DNA of 40,204 nucleotides from Lachnospiraceae bacterium (GCA_900772845.1 CAAGSD010000034.1:1-40204), one strand, 5' to 3'; shown: positions 8,107 to 15,154, numbered from the stretch's first letter. Numbers and translations are program-made. Notes: generated by a model from the letters alone, not told the origin.

Positions 8107-8364
8107 TTACCGCCGGAAAGCCCGGAGTCATTGTCTGGGCGGTAATAATTGCTGTGAATAAGCGAATCCTGTCTCTTTATTACTGCTTCCATGGCGTTAT
8201 CTCTGTCACAGGCGGTAAAATCTGGCACTTTGGAATACAAATTGCAGAAAATTTACCGCTTATAAAGACAGCAGTGGGACATCGGCGGTATAATATGGAT
8301 GAGTCGAGGTTAAAATGACATTTTTTTACCGCCTCACTGGGAAATCAGACGCATGCGGCGGTAA
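8107..8364 (+). repeat. Phased array of eight 8-bp inverted arms (TTACCGCC / GGCGGTAA)
   Basis: Arms begin at 8107, 8138, 8180, 8211, 8253, 8284, 8326 and 8357. Left arms read TTACCGCC, TTACTGCT, TTACCGCT, TTACCGCC; right arms GGCGGTAA, GGCGGTAA, GGCGGTAT, GGCGGTAA. The spacing alternates exactly 31 and 42 bases, giving four 39-bp inverted pairs with a 73-bp period, while the DNA between arms is not conserved. 31, 42 and 73 are close to 3, 4 and 7 helical turns, so all arms lie on one face. It fills the gap before the ATC-hydrolase gene. An operator array or a chain of RNA hairpins are both possible. Confidence 0.8.
8265..8294 (+). promoter_or_regulatory. Promoter of the ATC-hydrolase gene inside the phased array
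   Basis: AAGACA (8265-8270), an 18-base spacer and a perfect TATAAT (8289-8294). Both boxes lie within the third inverted pair of the array, and the -10 box overlaps its right arm, which is the arm that deviates (GGCGGTAT). A protein bound there would block the promoter. Confidence 0.5.
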
Positions 8365-8413
8365 CATACATGAGTATCGAAAAGAATTCCTCTTTAGAGA
8401 GGTGTTACGAACG

Positions 8414-9004
8414 ATGAAGGTCAAACGACAGGAACAGATCAGGGCATTTCTGATAGAAGAATTGGGACAGGATCGGGGCAGCGCTTTGTTTGATACGCAG
8501 GAGCAGTTGTTCCACACGCTGATAGAAAGCAAAAATACAGAAAACAAATCAAAAAGACAGCAGGAAACGCTGATTCAGACCATTCTTCCCTGTGTAGCGC
8601 TGTATAAGACGCTGTTACAGGAGGGCTTTTCGGAAGAAGAGACCTCCGCATATCTGCAAAAATATATGTTTACTATTGTCGGAGCGAATATGCACTCCTC
8701 CATGGCAAAAATGGAGCGGATCCCCGGATTCTACTTCCTTTACAGCAGCATCTTCCGGAAGGTCATGCGCTCCTCCGACCTGCATGAAAGCACACAGGAT
8801 CACACCAGAGATTCCTTCGACGTGACCATCACAAAATGTCTCTGGTACACCGCCTGCGTAGAGAACGACTGCCCGAAACTGTGCCACATCTTCTGTGATG
8901 CCGACAACGTGACCTACGGCGGCCTGAAAAAAATGGCCTTCTCCCGGACAAAAACTTTAGGTTACGGCGAAGATTGCTGTGATTTTCATTTTACTAGGAA
9001 ATGA
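8414..9004 (+). CDS. ATC-hydrolase family protein (L-2-amino-thiazoline-4-carboxylate hydrolase-like)
   Basis: 196 residues from the chosen start MKVKRQEQIRAFL. The C-terminus carries the family hallmark: Cys and Asp in CHIFCDADNVTYGGL, then FSRTKTLGYGEDCCDFHF. In Pseudomonas, ATC hydrolase opens the thiazoline ring on the way to cysteine, but in Clostridia this family is broad and its substrate is unknown. The frame is open back to an ATG at 8315, but the fourth pair of the phased array falls in that stretch and AGAGGTG precedes 8414, so the shorter form is preferred. The metallophosphoesterase follows after 36 bases, probably in one transcript. Confidence 0.75.
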   Translation: MKVKRQEQIRAFLIEELGQDRGSALFDTQEQLFHTLIESKNTENKSKRQQETLIQTILPCVALYKTLLQEGFSEEETSAYLQKYMFTIVGANMHSSMAKMERIPGFYFLYSSIFRKVMRSSDLHESTQDHTRDSFDVTITKCLWYTACVENDCPKLCHIFCDADNVTYGGLKKMAFSRTKTLGYGEDCCDFHFTRK

Positions 9005-9040
9005 TTCCGTACAAAACAAATAAAAAAGGAAAAAATACGA

Positions 9041-9895
9041 ATGAAACTGGCAATCATATCCGATATCCATGGCAACTACATAGCTTTACAACGCTGTCTG
9101 AAGCATACATTGGAGCAGCATGTCGATGCCTATATTTTTTTAGGCGATTATCTGGGGGAATTTCCCTATCCGCAAAAGACACTGGAAATTCTTTATGAAC
9201 TACGGAGCAAATATTCCTGTTTCTTCATAAGGGGAAATAAGGAGGACTACTGGATCAACCGCAGAAAAGATGTGAAGTGTGACTGGAAAAACGGAAATCA
9301 TAGCATTATGGCGATGCTTTATAATTACGAAAATCTCACCTCCGCCGATATTGACTTCTTTGAATCTCTGCCAATAAGGCAAAGAATTACATTTGATGGA
9401 ACGGAACCCCTTCTGGCCTGTCACGGAACCCCTTTTGCCAATAATAAAAAACTGCATCCAAGCAATGAGGATTTCGAAGATATTCTTCATAACTGTGAGG
9501 AGAACTATATCGTATGCGGTCACACACATATTCAGGAAATCGTTTATAATGGTGAAAAGAGGATCCTAAACGCCGGAGCTGTGGGTGTCCCCTTGAAAGC
9601 TCCCCGCAAAACACAATATATGATATTGACCTCCGATGGCTGGGGCTGGAACCCCGAATTTATTTCACTGGAATATGACGTGGAAAGAGTCATAAAGGAA
9701 CTTCACGAATCCGGCCTTTGGGATCTGTCGCCTTATTGGTGCAGGATCACACAGCATTTATTGTATACCGGTGAAGTCTCCCACGGAACCGCATTATTTC
9801 GTGTAATGAAATTAAATGGATATAAAGACCCGTGGTATAATATTGCTCCTTCTTATTGGGAGGAGGCATTGCGGGAGTTGAGGATTGATCAATAA
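9041..9895 (+). CDS. Calcineurin-like metallophosphoesterase
   Basis: 284 residues with the full two-metal phosphoesterase set: SDIHGN (Asp8, His10), LGDY (Asp36), RGNKED (Asn66), CHGTP and GHTH. The C-terminal 90 residues extend beyond the minimal YfcE-like core and end in a helical segment. Substrate unknown; the protein is cytoplasmic. The start follows AAAAAGGA. It is the likely second gene behind the ATC-hydrolase protein and ends 20 bases before the repeat element at 9915. Confidence 0.85.
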   Translation: MKLAIISDIHGNYIALQRCLKHTLEQHVDAYIFLGDYLGEFPYPQKTLEILYELRSKYSCFFIRGNKEDYWINRRKDVKCDWKNGNHSIMAMLYNYENLTSADIDFFESLPIRQRITFDGTEPLLACHGTPFANNKKLHPSNEDFEDILHNCEENYIVCGHTHIQEIVYNGEKRILNAGAVGVPLKAPRKTQYMILTSDGWGWNPEFISLEYDVERVIKELHESGLWDLSPYWCRITQHLLYTGEVSHGTALFRVMKLNGYKDPWYNIAPSYWEEALRELRIDQ

Positions 9896-10035
9896 GCAAG
9901 TGAGAGGCAATGGCTAAATTGAAAGTTACGCGAGCAATGAGCCGCGCATAGGCATAGTGAAGACAGCGATGGGCGCTCGCACATGATTCGCTGTCTTTAC
10001 TTATGCCAAGATGCGGCGAACGCCGCGATATGAAA

Positions 10036-10095
10036 TAAGATTGGCAGCGTTTTATGCTGACAATCTTATGAATAGCGTGGCTCATTGCGGATGGT
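10036..10095 (+). repeat. Left 60-bp arm of the inner inverted repeat
   Basis: Near-perfect inverse of 10383-10442; the two differ mainly in a few bases around the centre of an internal hairpin (AAGATTGGCAGC... and its partner). The arms share TGAATAGCGTGGCTCATTGC. Confidence 0.85.
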
Positions 10096-10128
10096 TTTAT
10101 CTTCGGGACATAGTAGAAGAAAAATGTA

Positions 10129-10290
10129 GATTACGCCCCACTTGTCAGGAACTTCTGGGGCTCAGCAGAGAAAAAACATGGATTACGCCCCGCTTGTCAG
10201 GAACTTCCGGGGCTCAACAGAGAAAAAACACGAATTACGCCCCGCTTGTCGGAAACTTCCGGGGCTCAGCAGAGAAAAAACGTAAATTAC
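10129..10290 (+). repeat. 52-bp tandem repeat, three copies and a partial fourth
   Basis: Units begin at 10129, 10181, 10233 and (partial) 10285, exactly 52 bases apart. Each has a hairpin with a GCCCC / GGGGC stem and a tail GAGAAAAAAC. The sixth stem pair changes from A-T in the first unit to G-C in the second and third, a compensatory change that keeps the pair. Confidence 0.85.
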
Positions 10291-10382
10291 AGGGCATTTC
10301 GTAACGTAGGCTATAATAAATGCCGCGATGCCCACCGCGGAAGGATGTTCCGTTTGCTGTGGACGTTCGTGGATTTGAAACT

Positions 10383-10442
10383 ACCATCCGCAATGAGCCA
10401 CGCTATTCATAAGATTGGCATCAAAGAACGCTGCCAATCTTA
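10383..10442 (-). repeat. Right 60-bp arm of the inner inverted repeat
   Basis: Reverse complement of the arm at 10036-10095. It ends in a smaller dyad (AAGATTGGCA ... TGCCAATCTT with small mismatches), so each arm can also fold on itself. Confidence 0.85.
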
Positions 10443-10584
10443 TGAATAGACGGCTGTCAAGTGCGTCCGATAAGGCGGGACGCACGGTATAAAAATAGAG
10501 TGAACCAGCCTCGTTTGTGCGCAAGCGCCCATCGAGGTGTTCCACTCTATTTTTGCATGGCTCGTAGCTATGCTAACTTTCCAT

Positions 10585-10944
10585 TTACATCAATTCAATG
10601 GACGTGACTTTATATCCCAGCTTCTCCACAGCCTCACACAGTTCCTCTTCGGGGATATCCGCGCCGAGTTTTACGATTGCTTCGCCTTTCTTCCAGTTGA
10701 CTTTGGCATTGACCTGGGCCATGCCGTTCAGGGAATTCTCGATACGATTCTGGCAGTTCACACAGGACATTCCTTCAATATGAAGCTTTTTGGTCGCTAC
10801 GATAGTATCTAAGTGCTTCGGCTTGATCTTCACATCTCCGCCTCCGCCACAGCATCCGCCTTCTCCCTTGAAATGCTTTTTGGATCCCAGTAATGCTGCC
10901 ACGATCACTATGATCAATATTCCACATATCATATATGTTCCCAT
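10585..10944 (-). CDS. Membrane-anchored heavy-metal-associated (HMA) domain protein, FeoB-linked
   Basis: 119 residues. An N-terminal membrane helix (MGTYMICGILIIVIVAALLG) is followed by GGCCGGGG, which resembles the FeoB-associated Cys-rich membrane peptide. From about residue 50 comes an HMA domain with the metal-binding GMSCVNC loop and a normal ferredoxin-like pattern. It looks like a fusion of the small Fe-linked peptide with a metal-binding domain. The start at 10944 follows AAGGAGAG; the longer open frame upstream is the hairpin repeat 10978-11032. A strong hairpin separates it from the fur gene. A role in handling ferrous or copper ions is inferred from position. Confidence 0.8.
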   Translation of the reverse strand: MGTYMICGILIIVIVAALLGSKKHFKGEGGCCGGGGDVKIKPKHLDTIVATKKLHIEGMSCVNCQNRIENSLNGMAQVNAKVNWKKGEAIVKLGADIPEEELCEAVEKLGYKVTSIELM

Positions 10945-10977
10945 TTTTTCACTCTCCTTATTGTTTTCTTTCAAAAA

Positions 10978-11032
10978 ATAACTATTCAGAACCACATTCA
11001 CAAAATCGCCTCTACGAGGCTTCCTTTTCGCT
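10978..11032 (-). repeat. Feo-region hairpin repeat, copy B
   Basis: About 55 bases closely matching 14454-14508. It contains GCCTC-TAC-GAGGC (11008-11020) and the shared block ATTCACAAAATCG. Copy A has GTCTC/GAGAC at the same place, so both sides of the stem changed together. It lies just upstream of the HMA gene on the minus strand. Confidence 0.8.
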
Positions 11033-11087
11033 GCAATATCTGTCAAATTTTCATGCAGATCAGTATTATTCTGCTGCCCACATAAAT

Positions 11088-11147
11088 AAAACCGGTGTAG
11101 GAAACAGTTCTATCCATCCAGATCTCCTGCCCCCACACCGGTTTTTT
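11088..11147. terminator. Hairpin terminator between fur and the HMA gene
   Basis: AAAACCGGTGT and ACACCGGTTTT form an 11-bp stem with a loop of about 36 bases. T runs follow on both strands, longest on the plus strand (TTTTTT) and TTTTATTTAT on the minus strand. It would end or weaken transcription from the feo operon before the HMA gene. Confidence 0.75.
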
Positions 11148-11172
11148 ACTTATTTCTAATTTTTTCTAATTT

Positions 11173-11592
11173 CTAACATACCTGTTCCGCACACTCACAC
11201 GGTCTGATGGTCACATTGGTCACCTTCTGACTGTTCAGGTAACCGCAGGACTTCAGTCCCTCCCGAATCACGGAATTCCATTTTTTTGCTGATAGATGAT
11301 GTATCGAACCATCATCCAGCTCAATGGTACAGGCATTTTCCATCATGCAGTTTTCAGAGTAAGCTACCTTATACATGTTTTTTCGGCTGATGGCACCGAT
11401 CTCCTCTAAGAGATTGACCATGCGGTATACTGTTGCCACACCAAGCTTATCGTCTTCTTCCAATGCCCGGTAGAAGATCTCCTTACAGCTGGAGCATTCA
11501 TTCTGGAGGATAATATCAATCAGCCGGAGACGCTGTTTTGTAATGCGGCAGCCCTTTTCTTTCAGCTTGGTCAATATGATCTCTCTCTGCAT
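11173..11592 (-). CDS. Fur-family transcriptional regulator, divergent metal site
   Basis: 139 residues: a winged-helix domain (LKEKGCRITKQRLRLIDIIL, then LGVATVYRMVNLLEEIGAIS), followed by a shortened dimerisation domain. The usual His-rich segment of Fur (HHHxHxxC) is absent; instead there are HHLSAKKW and a C-terminal RPCECAEQVC with Cys clusters, so metal sensing is likely altered. The family's 140-residue length favours ATG at 11592. A GTG at 11631 with GGAGG before it is an alternative that would overlap the Cys-rich peptide gene. It sits last in the feo operon and probably regulates it. Confidence 0.8.
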   Translation of the reverse strand: MQREIILTKLKEKGCRITKQRLRLIDIILQNECSSCKEIFYRALEEDDKLGVATVYRMVNLLEEIGAISRKNMYKVAYSENCMMENACTIELDDGSIHHLSAKKWNSVIREGLKSCGYLNSQKVTNVTIRPCECAEQVC

Positions 11593-11620
11593 TTTCGTGG
11601 TCTGATAGCTTACCTGTTCC

Positions 11621-11761
11621 TTAGTGTCCACAATGACCTCCACAGTGGCTGCAATCACCGCCGCACTGAATGGATTTTCCATTCTTTTTATCGTTTATCA
11701 TTTTGCGGACAATCAATGCGACTACACCGGCCAGTATCACCAATACAACTATGGTTCCCAT
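11621..11761 (-). CDS. FeoB-associated Cys-rich membrane peptide
   Basis: A 46-residue product: MGTIVVLVILAGVVALIVRK forms one membrane helix, followed by a short basic stretch and a Cys/His tail (CGGDCSHCGGHCGH). This matches the small proteins encoded beside feoB in Firmicutes, thought to help iron transfer or assembly of the transporter. GGAGGCAGTCT precedes the ATG. It lies about 160 bases behind feoB and overlaps the open frame upstream of fur. Confidence 0.88.
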   Translation of the reverse strand: MGTIVVLVILAGVVALIVRKMINDKKNGKSIQCGGDCSHCGGHCGH

Positions 11762-11923
11762 AGACTGCCTCCTTACTCTTACTTCGAAATCCTGCAGGTC
11801 CCCTTGTCGAAGACCCGCAAGTAATGTTACGTTCCTATCTGTTTACTCCCCTCACAGGTATCGGTCTTTGCCTGCAAGCAGTCACGCCGGACACCTGCGG
11901 GTGAGCTTAATTATTTATTTTAC

Positions 11924-14419
11924 TTATGCAACCTTCCTGCTGTCAACCTTCAAAGTGGTGCTCTCCTTGTAAGGGCGGAAGAGCAGATAAATGAAGCCGA
12001 TGATCAGAAGGAATGCTACTACAGTGCCGATACCGAAAGCACCGGTGGTGATCAGCGTACCGATCTGATATACACACAGGGAAACCACGTATGCCAGACC
12101 ACACTGATAACCAACTGCGATCCAGAACCATCTGGTGTTGTTCATCTCACGCTTGATCGCACCCATTGCTGCGAAGCAAGGTGCACACAGCAGGTTGAAT
12201 GCCAGAAATGCATAACCGCTTGCTGCAGTGAAGTGAGCTGCCATGTTAGCATATACGGAACCTTCGCCTGCGCTGTAGAGGATACCCATAGTACCTACGA
12301 TATTCTCCTTAGCTACCAGACCGGTGATGGATGCAACAGTTGCCTGCCAGTTGCCGAAGCCCTGAGGGATGAAGATCCATGCCAGACACTGACCGATCTT
12401 GCCCAGGATACTCATATCGATCTCATCCTCAGCCAGCATACGGAAACCGTCCTCGGTGAATCCGAAATAAGTAGTAAACCATACAACGATGGTGGACAGA
12501 AGGATGATGGTACCTGCCTTCTTGATGAAGGACCAGCCACGCTCCCACATGCTGCGCAGTACCGTACCTACGGTAGGCCAGTGGTAAGCGGGAAGCTCCA
12601 TAACGAAAGGAGCGGGATCGCCCTCGAAGATCTTGGTCTTCTTCAGGATAATACCGGAACAAATGATTGCTGCAATTCCCAAAAAGTATGCGGAAGGAGC
12701 AACCCATGCTGCGCCGCCGAAGATAGCACCTGCTACCATGGCGATGAAAGGAAGCTTAGCACCACAAGGAATGAATGTGGTAGTCATGATCGTCATCTTA
12801 CGGTCTCTGTCGTTCTCGATGGTACGGGAAGCCATGATACCGGGAACACCACATCCGGAACCGATCAGCATAGGAATGAAGGATTTACCGGACAGACCGA
12901 ACTTACGGAAGATACGGTCCATGATGAAGGCGATACGTGCCATGTAACCACAGGACTCCAGGAATGCCAGGAAGATGAACAGTACCAGCATCTGAGGTAC
13001 GAAACCAAGCACTGCACCGACACCGGCTACAATACCGTCAAGGATCAGCCCTTTCAGCCAGTCAGCACATCCGATCGCATCCAGACCGCTTTCTAACAGT
13101 GCTGGTACACCGGGTACCCAGATACCGTAATCTGCGGGATCGGGAGCTTCTGCGCCGTCTGCTGCGTATACATCAACTGCTTCTGCCAACTCAGCACCGG
13201 TGTAAGTAACATCCTCGGTTGCCAGAGTCTCTTCATCTTCCAGAGTATACTCTGCGGTAGCGGATGCATCAATGCCTGCTGCGAACTCCTGAACAGCCGC
13301 TACCGCTGCTGCGGGATCGTAGTCCTCAGACTCGCTGTCGATGACTGCTGCCAGTTCTTCACTGCCGTCAGCTTCTACGAATGCGTTGATCACGTTCATT
13401 GCATCGTCATAAGGCTCGGCTGCTTCTTCATAAGCACCGGTTCCGATGGTGAACAGATGCCAGCCATCACCGAATACGCCATCGTTTGCCCAGTCGGTAG
13501 CCCAGGTACCGACGGTAGTTACGGATACATAATATACGATGAACATAACCACTGCAAAGATCGGCAGTGCCAGCCATCTGTTGGTCACGATTTTATCAAT
13601 CTTATCAGAAGTCGTTAACTTCTGGCCTTCCTTCTTGGTGTAACATTCTTTGATGATAGAGGAGATGTATGTGTATCTCTCATTGGTGATGATACTCTCA
13701 GTGTCATCATCCATAGCAGCTTCCAACTGCTTGATCTCTGCGGATACATCGGGAACACTCTTCATCTGTGCGGGGATCTTGTCATCCTTCTCTAACAGCT
13801 TGATAGCGAAGAATCTCTTCTGCTCCTCGGGAACATCGGTCAGCTTCTTCTCTACGATCTCGATCACGCTCTCAACCTCAGGTGCGAATTTATGTACCGC
13901 AACTGCTGCACTCTTCTTCTGTGCCAGTTCAATCGCTTTTTTGGTAGCATTCTCGATACCGGTCAATTTCAGAGCGGAGATCTCAACAACGGGGCAGCCC
14001 AGCTTCTCAGAAAGCTTGCCTACGTTGATCTTGTCGCCGTTCTTGTTCACGATATCGATCATGTTGACAGCCATGACAACGGGGATACCCAGTTCCATCA
14101 GCTGTGTGCTCAGATATAAGTTACGCTCGATGTTGGTACCGTCTACCAGGTTCAGGATCGCATCGGGTCTCTCACCGATCAGGTAGTTACGTGCTACCAC
14201 TTCCTCCAGAGTATACGGAGACAGGGAATAAATACCGGGTAAGTCCATGATGATCACGTCATCACCGTTACCACCGTACTGTTTCTTTAATTTACCTTCC
14301 TTTTTCTCAACGGTTACGCCGGGCCAGTTACCTACGAACTGGTTGGAACCGGTCAGAGCGTTGAAAAGTGTCGTTTTACCGCAGTTAGGGTTACCTGCAA
14401 GTGCAATCTTAATTGCCAT
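11924..14419 (-). CDS. feoB: Ferrous iron transport protein B
   Basis: Membrane Fe2+ transporter with a cytoplasmic GTPase. From the chosen start (MAIKIALAGNPNCGKTTLFN) it has 831 residues: P-loop GNPNCGKT at 9-16, switch I in NWPGVTV, DLPGIYSL (G3), NMID (G4), a helical bundle, then the permease with two Gate regions (one includes IGSGCGVPGIMASR). Between the first and second membrane helices lies an unusual acidic Ala/Asp/Glu-rich insert of roughly 100 residues with no Cys or His. GAGGTAG precedes the ATG; the longer upstream start is rejected. Confidence 0.96.
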   Translation of the reverse strand: MAIKIALAGNPNCGKTTLFNALTGSNQFVGNWPGVTVEKKEGKLKKQYGGNGDDVIIMDLPGIYSLSPYTLEEVVARNYLIGERPDAILNLVDGTNIERNLYLSTQLMELGIPVVMAVNMIDIVNKNGDKINVGKLSEKLGCPVVEISALKLTGIENATKKAIELAQKKSAAVAVHKFAPEVESVIEIVEKKLTDVPEEQKRFFAIKLLEKDDKIPAQMKSVPDVSAEIKQLEAAMDDDTESIITNERYTYISSIIKECYTKKEGQKLTTSDKIDKIVTNRWLALPIFAVVMFIVYYVSVTTVGTWATDWANDGVFGDGWHLFTIGTGAYEEAAEPYDDAMNVINAFVEADGSEELAAVIDSESEDYDPAAAVAAVQEFAAGIDASATAEYTLEDEETLATEDVTYTGAELAEAVDVYAADGAEAPDPADYGIWVPGVPALLESGLDAIGCADWLKGLILDGIVAGVGAVLGFVPQMLVLFIFLAFLESCGYMARIAFIMDRIFRKFGLSGKSFIPMLIGSGCGVPGIMASRTIENDRDRKMTIMTTTFIPCGAKLPFIAMVAGAIFGGAAWVAPSAYFLGIAAIICSGIILKKTKIFEGDPAPFVMELPAYHWPTVGTVLRSMWERGWSFIKKAGTIILLSTIVVWFTTYFGFTEDGFRMLAEDEIDMSILGKIGQCLAWIFIPQGFGNWQATVASITGLVAKENIVGTMGILYSAGEGSVYANMAAHFTAASGYAFLAFNLLCAPCFAAMGAIKREMNNTRWFWIAVGYQCGLAYVVSLCVYQIGTLITTGAFGIGTVVAFLLIIGFIYLLFRPYKESTTLKVDSRKVA

Positions 14420-14453
14420 TTTTCTACCTCTTTCCTCTAAAATCATACTTCTC

Positions 14454-14508
14454 ATAACTATTCAGAGCCTCATTCACAAAATCGTCTCTTCGAGACTTTC
14501 CTTTTGCT
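14454..14508 (-). repeat. Feo-region hairpin repeat, copy A
   Basis: Counterpart of 10978-11032, upstream of feoB. It has GTCTC-TTC-GAGAC (14484-14496). The rest of the 148-base gap between feoA and feoB holds no gene that I can see. Confidence 0.8.
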
Positions 14509-14567
14509 CATGTGATTAGCCTTCACTAATTAGTTCCAGCTAACCTTCCTGCTAAAAAAAAGATCAT

Positions 14568-14789
14568 TTACTCAACGCAAATCATCTCAGCGTCTGCCTT
14601 ACGAAGAGACAGCTCATAGCCTCTGACTGTTACTTCCACGGGATCTCCCAAAGGAGCTACCTTTCTCACATAGATCTCAACACCTTTGGTAATGCCCATG
14701 TCCATGATACGTCTCTTGACAGGACCTTCACCATTCAGTTTAGTTACCTTTACGGTCTGTCCGCAGGGAACTTCCTTCAATGTCTTCAT
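14568..14789 (-). CDS. feoA: Ferrous iron transport protein A
   Basis: 73 residues with the SH3-like FeoA fold: starts MKTLKEVPCGQTVKVTKLNG, then RRIMDMGITKGVEIYV, APLGDPVEVTVRGYELSLRK and a C-terminal strand. These are the standard core motifs (MGLxxG-like turn and GDPxxxxxRGxxxxLR). It is thought to bind FeoB on the cytoplasmic side and support its activity. It is the second of two feoA genes in the operon and the more canonical one. Confidence 0.93.
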   Translation of the reverse strand: MKTLKEVPCGQTVKVTKLNGEGPVKRRIMDMGITKGVEIYVRKVAPLGDPVEVTVRGYELSLRKADAEMICVE

Positions 14790-14827
14790 TTTCTCCTCCT
14801 ATTAGCATCTTTTGGTACAGCTGCCCG

Positions 14828-15040
14828 CTACACCATGATTTTATTGGCCATATCCTTGCCGATGGCTACTCTTGATTCCTTGATATTCACAATCAGGTTG
14901 CCTTCGGTCTGGGACACAACTGTCACTTTACCACCTACTACAAATCCGAGGGTCTCTAAAAACTTCCTCGTCTCCTCTTTGCCGCCGATCCTCTGGATCG
15001 TATTCTCTTCACCGGCACCTACCATACTCAGGGGCATCAT
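14828..15040 (-). CDS. feoA: Second FeoA-domain protein
   Basis: 70 residues from MMPLSMVGAGEENTI. It has the FeoA pattern but lacks the canonical GDPxxxxxRG turn: FLETLGFVVGGKVTVVSQ, NLIVNIKESRVAIGKDMANKI. Paired divergent FeoA proteins are common in Clostridial feo operons. The tandem ATG at 15040/15037 follows GGAAGGAAG. It is the first gene behind the feo promoter. Longer frames upstream run into the regulatory palindromes and are rejected. Confidence 0.88.
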   Translation of the reverse strand: MMPLSMVGAGEENTIQRIGGKEETRKFLETLGFVVGGKVTVVSQTEGNLIVNIKESRVAIGKDMANKIMV

Positions 15041-15096
15041 ACACACTTCCTTCCCTTCAATAGTATTGAACTGCTTGTGGTTTCTCATTAGCTCTT

Positions 15097-15115
15097 AATG
15101 AGATTCATTCTCATT
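15097..15115. promoter_or_regulatory. Fur-box-like 19-bp inverted repeat
   Basis: AATGAGA-TTCAT-TCTCATT, with seven-base perfect arms. Its length and A/T-rich arms resemble a Fur box. It lies just downstream of the predicted feo transcription start, a repression position. Confidence 0.5.
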
Positions 15116-15121
15116 TCACGT

Positions 15122-15154
15122 GGTTAGTATATACTAACCTTTTTTTACTGTCAA
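15122..15154 (-). promoter_or_regulatory. feo promoter overlapped by an 18-bp palindrome
   Basis: Minus strand: TTGACA (15154-15149), 17 bases, TATACT (15131-15126), a near-consensus promoter. The -10 box is covered by the perfect palindrome GGTTAGTATATACTAACC (15122-15139), whose GGTTAG/CTAACC halves resemble DtxR/IdeR sites. The divergent MntR/DtxR-type regulator is the natural candidate to bind it. Confidence 0.65.

Larger units (their letters stand above)
9915..10587. mobile_element. Nested inverted-repeat element without a gene (MITE-like, or a structured RNA locus)
   Basis: The ends match as inverted repeats (TAAATTGAAAGTTA on the left, TAAATGGAAAGTTA read inward from the right, then a weaker match). 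A second pair of about 60-bp near-identical arms lies at 10036-10095 and 10383-10442. Between them is a 52-bp tandem repeat. Further stems: 9951-10007 (GGCATA... with AAGACAGCGA / TCGCTGTCTT), 10461-10485 (GTGCGTCC / GGACGCAC) and 10491-10554 (AAAAATAGAGTG / CACTCTATTTTT). Only short implausible reading frames exist. It fills the whole space between two convergent genes; its right end coincides with the stop codon of the HMA gene. Confidence 0.65.

Noticed and set aside
8107..8325. tRNA-like genes, because the period is 73 bases
   Set aside because: No cloverleaf, anticodon arm or T-loop sequence is visible.
8107..8364. A short CRISPR array
   Set aside because: Only 8-bp arms in alternating orientation are conserved, there is no full direct repeat, and no cas gene is near.
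8315..8413. The ATG at 8315 as start of the ATC-hydrolase gene
   Set aside because: The added residues match nothing in the family, and the fourth array pair falls in this stretch; 8414 has a fitting ribosome site.
9747..10449. Open frames of 65-112 codons across 9747-10085, 10011-10304 and 10246-10449
   Set aside because: They run through inverted and tandem repeats, lack ribosome sites, and recur as mirror images in the repeat arms.
11593..11682. The N-terminal extension of the fur frame
   Set aside because: It overlaps the 46-residue Cys-rich peptide gene out of frame and has no family match.
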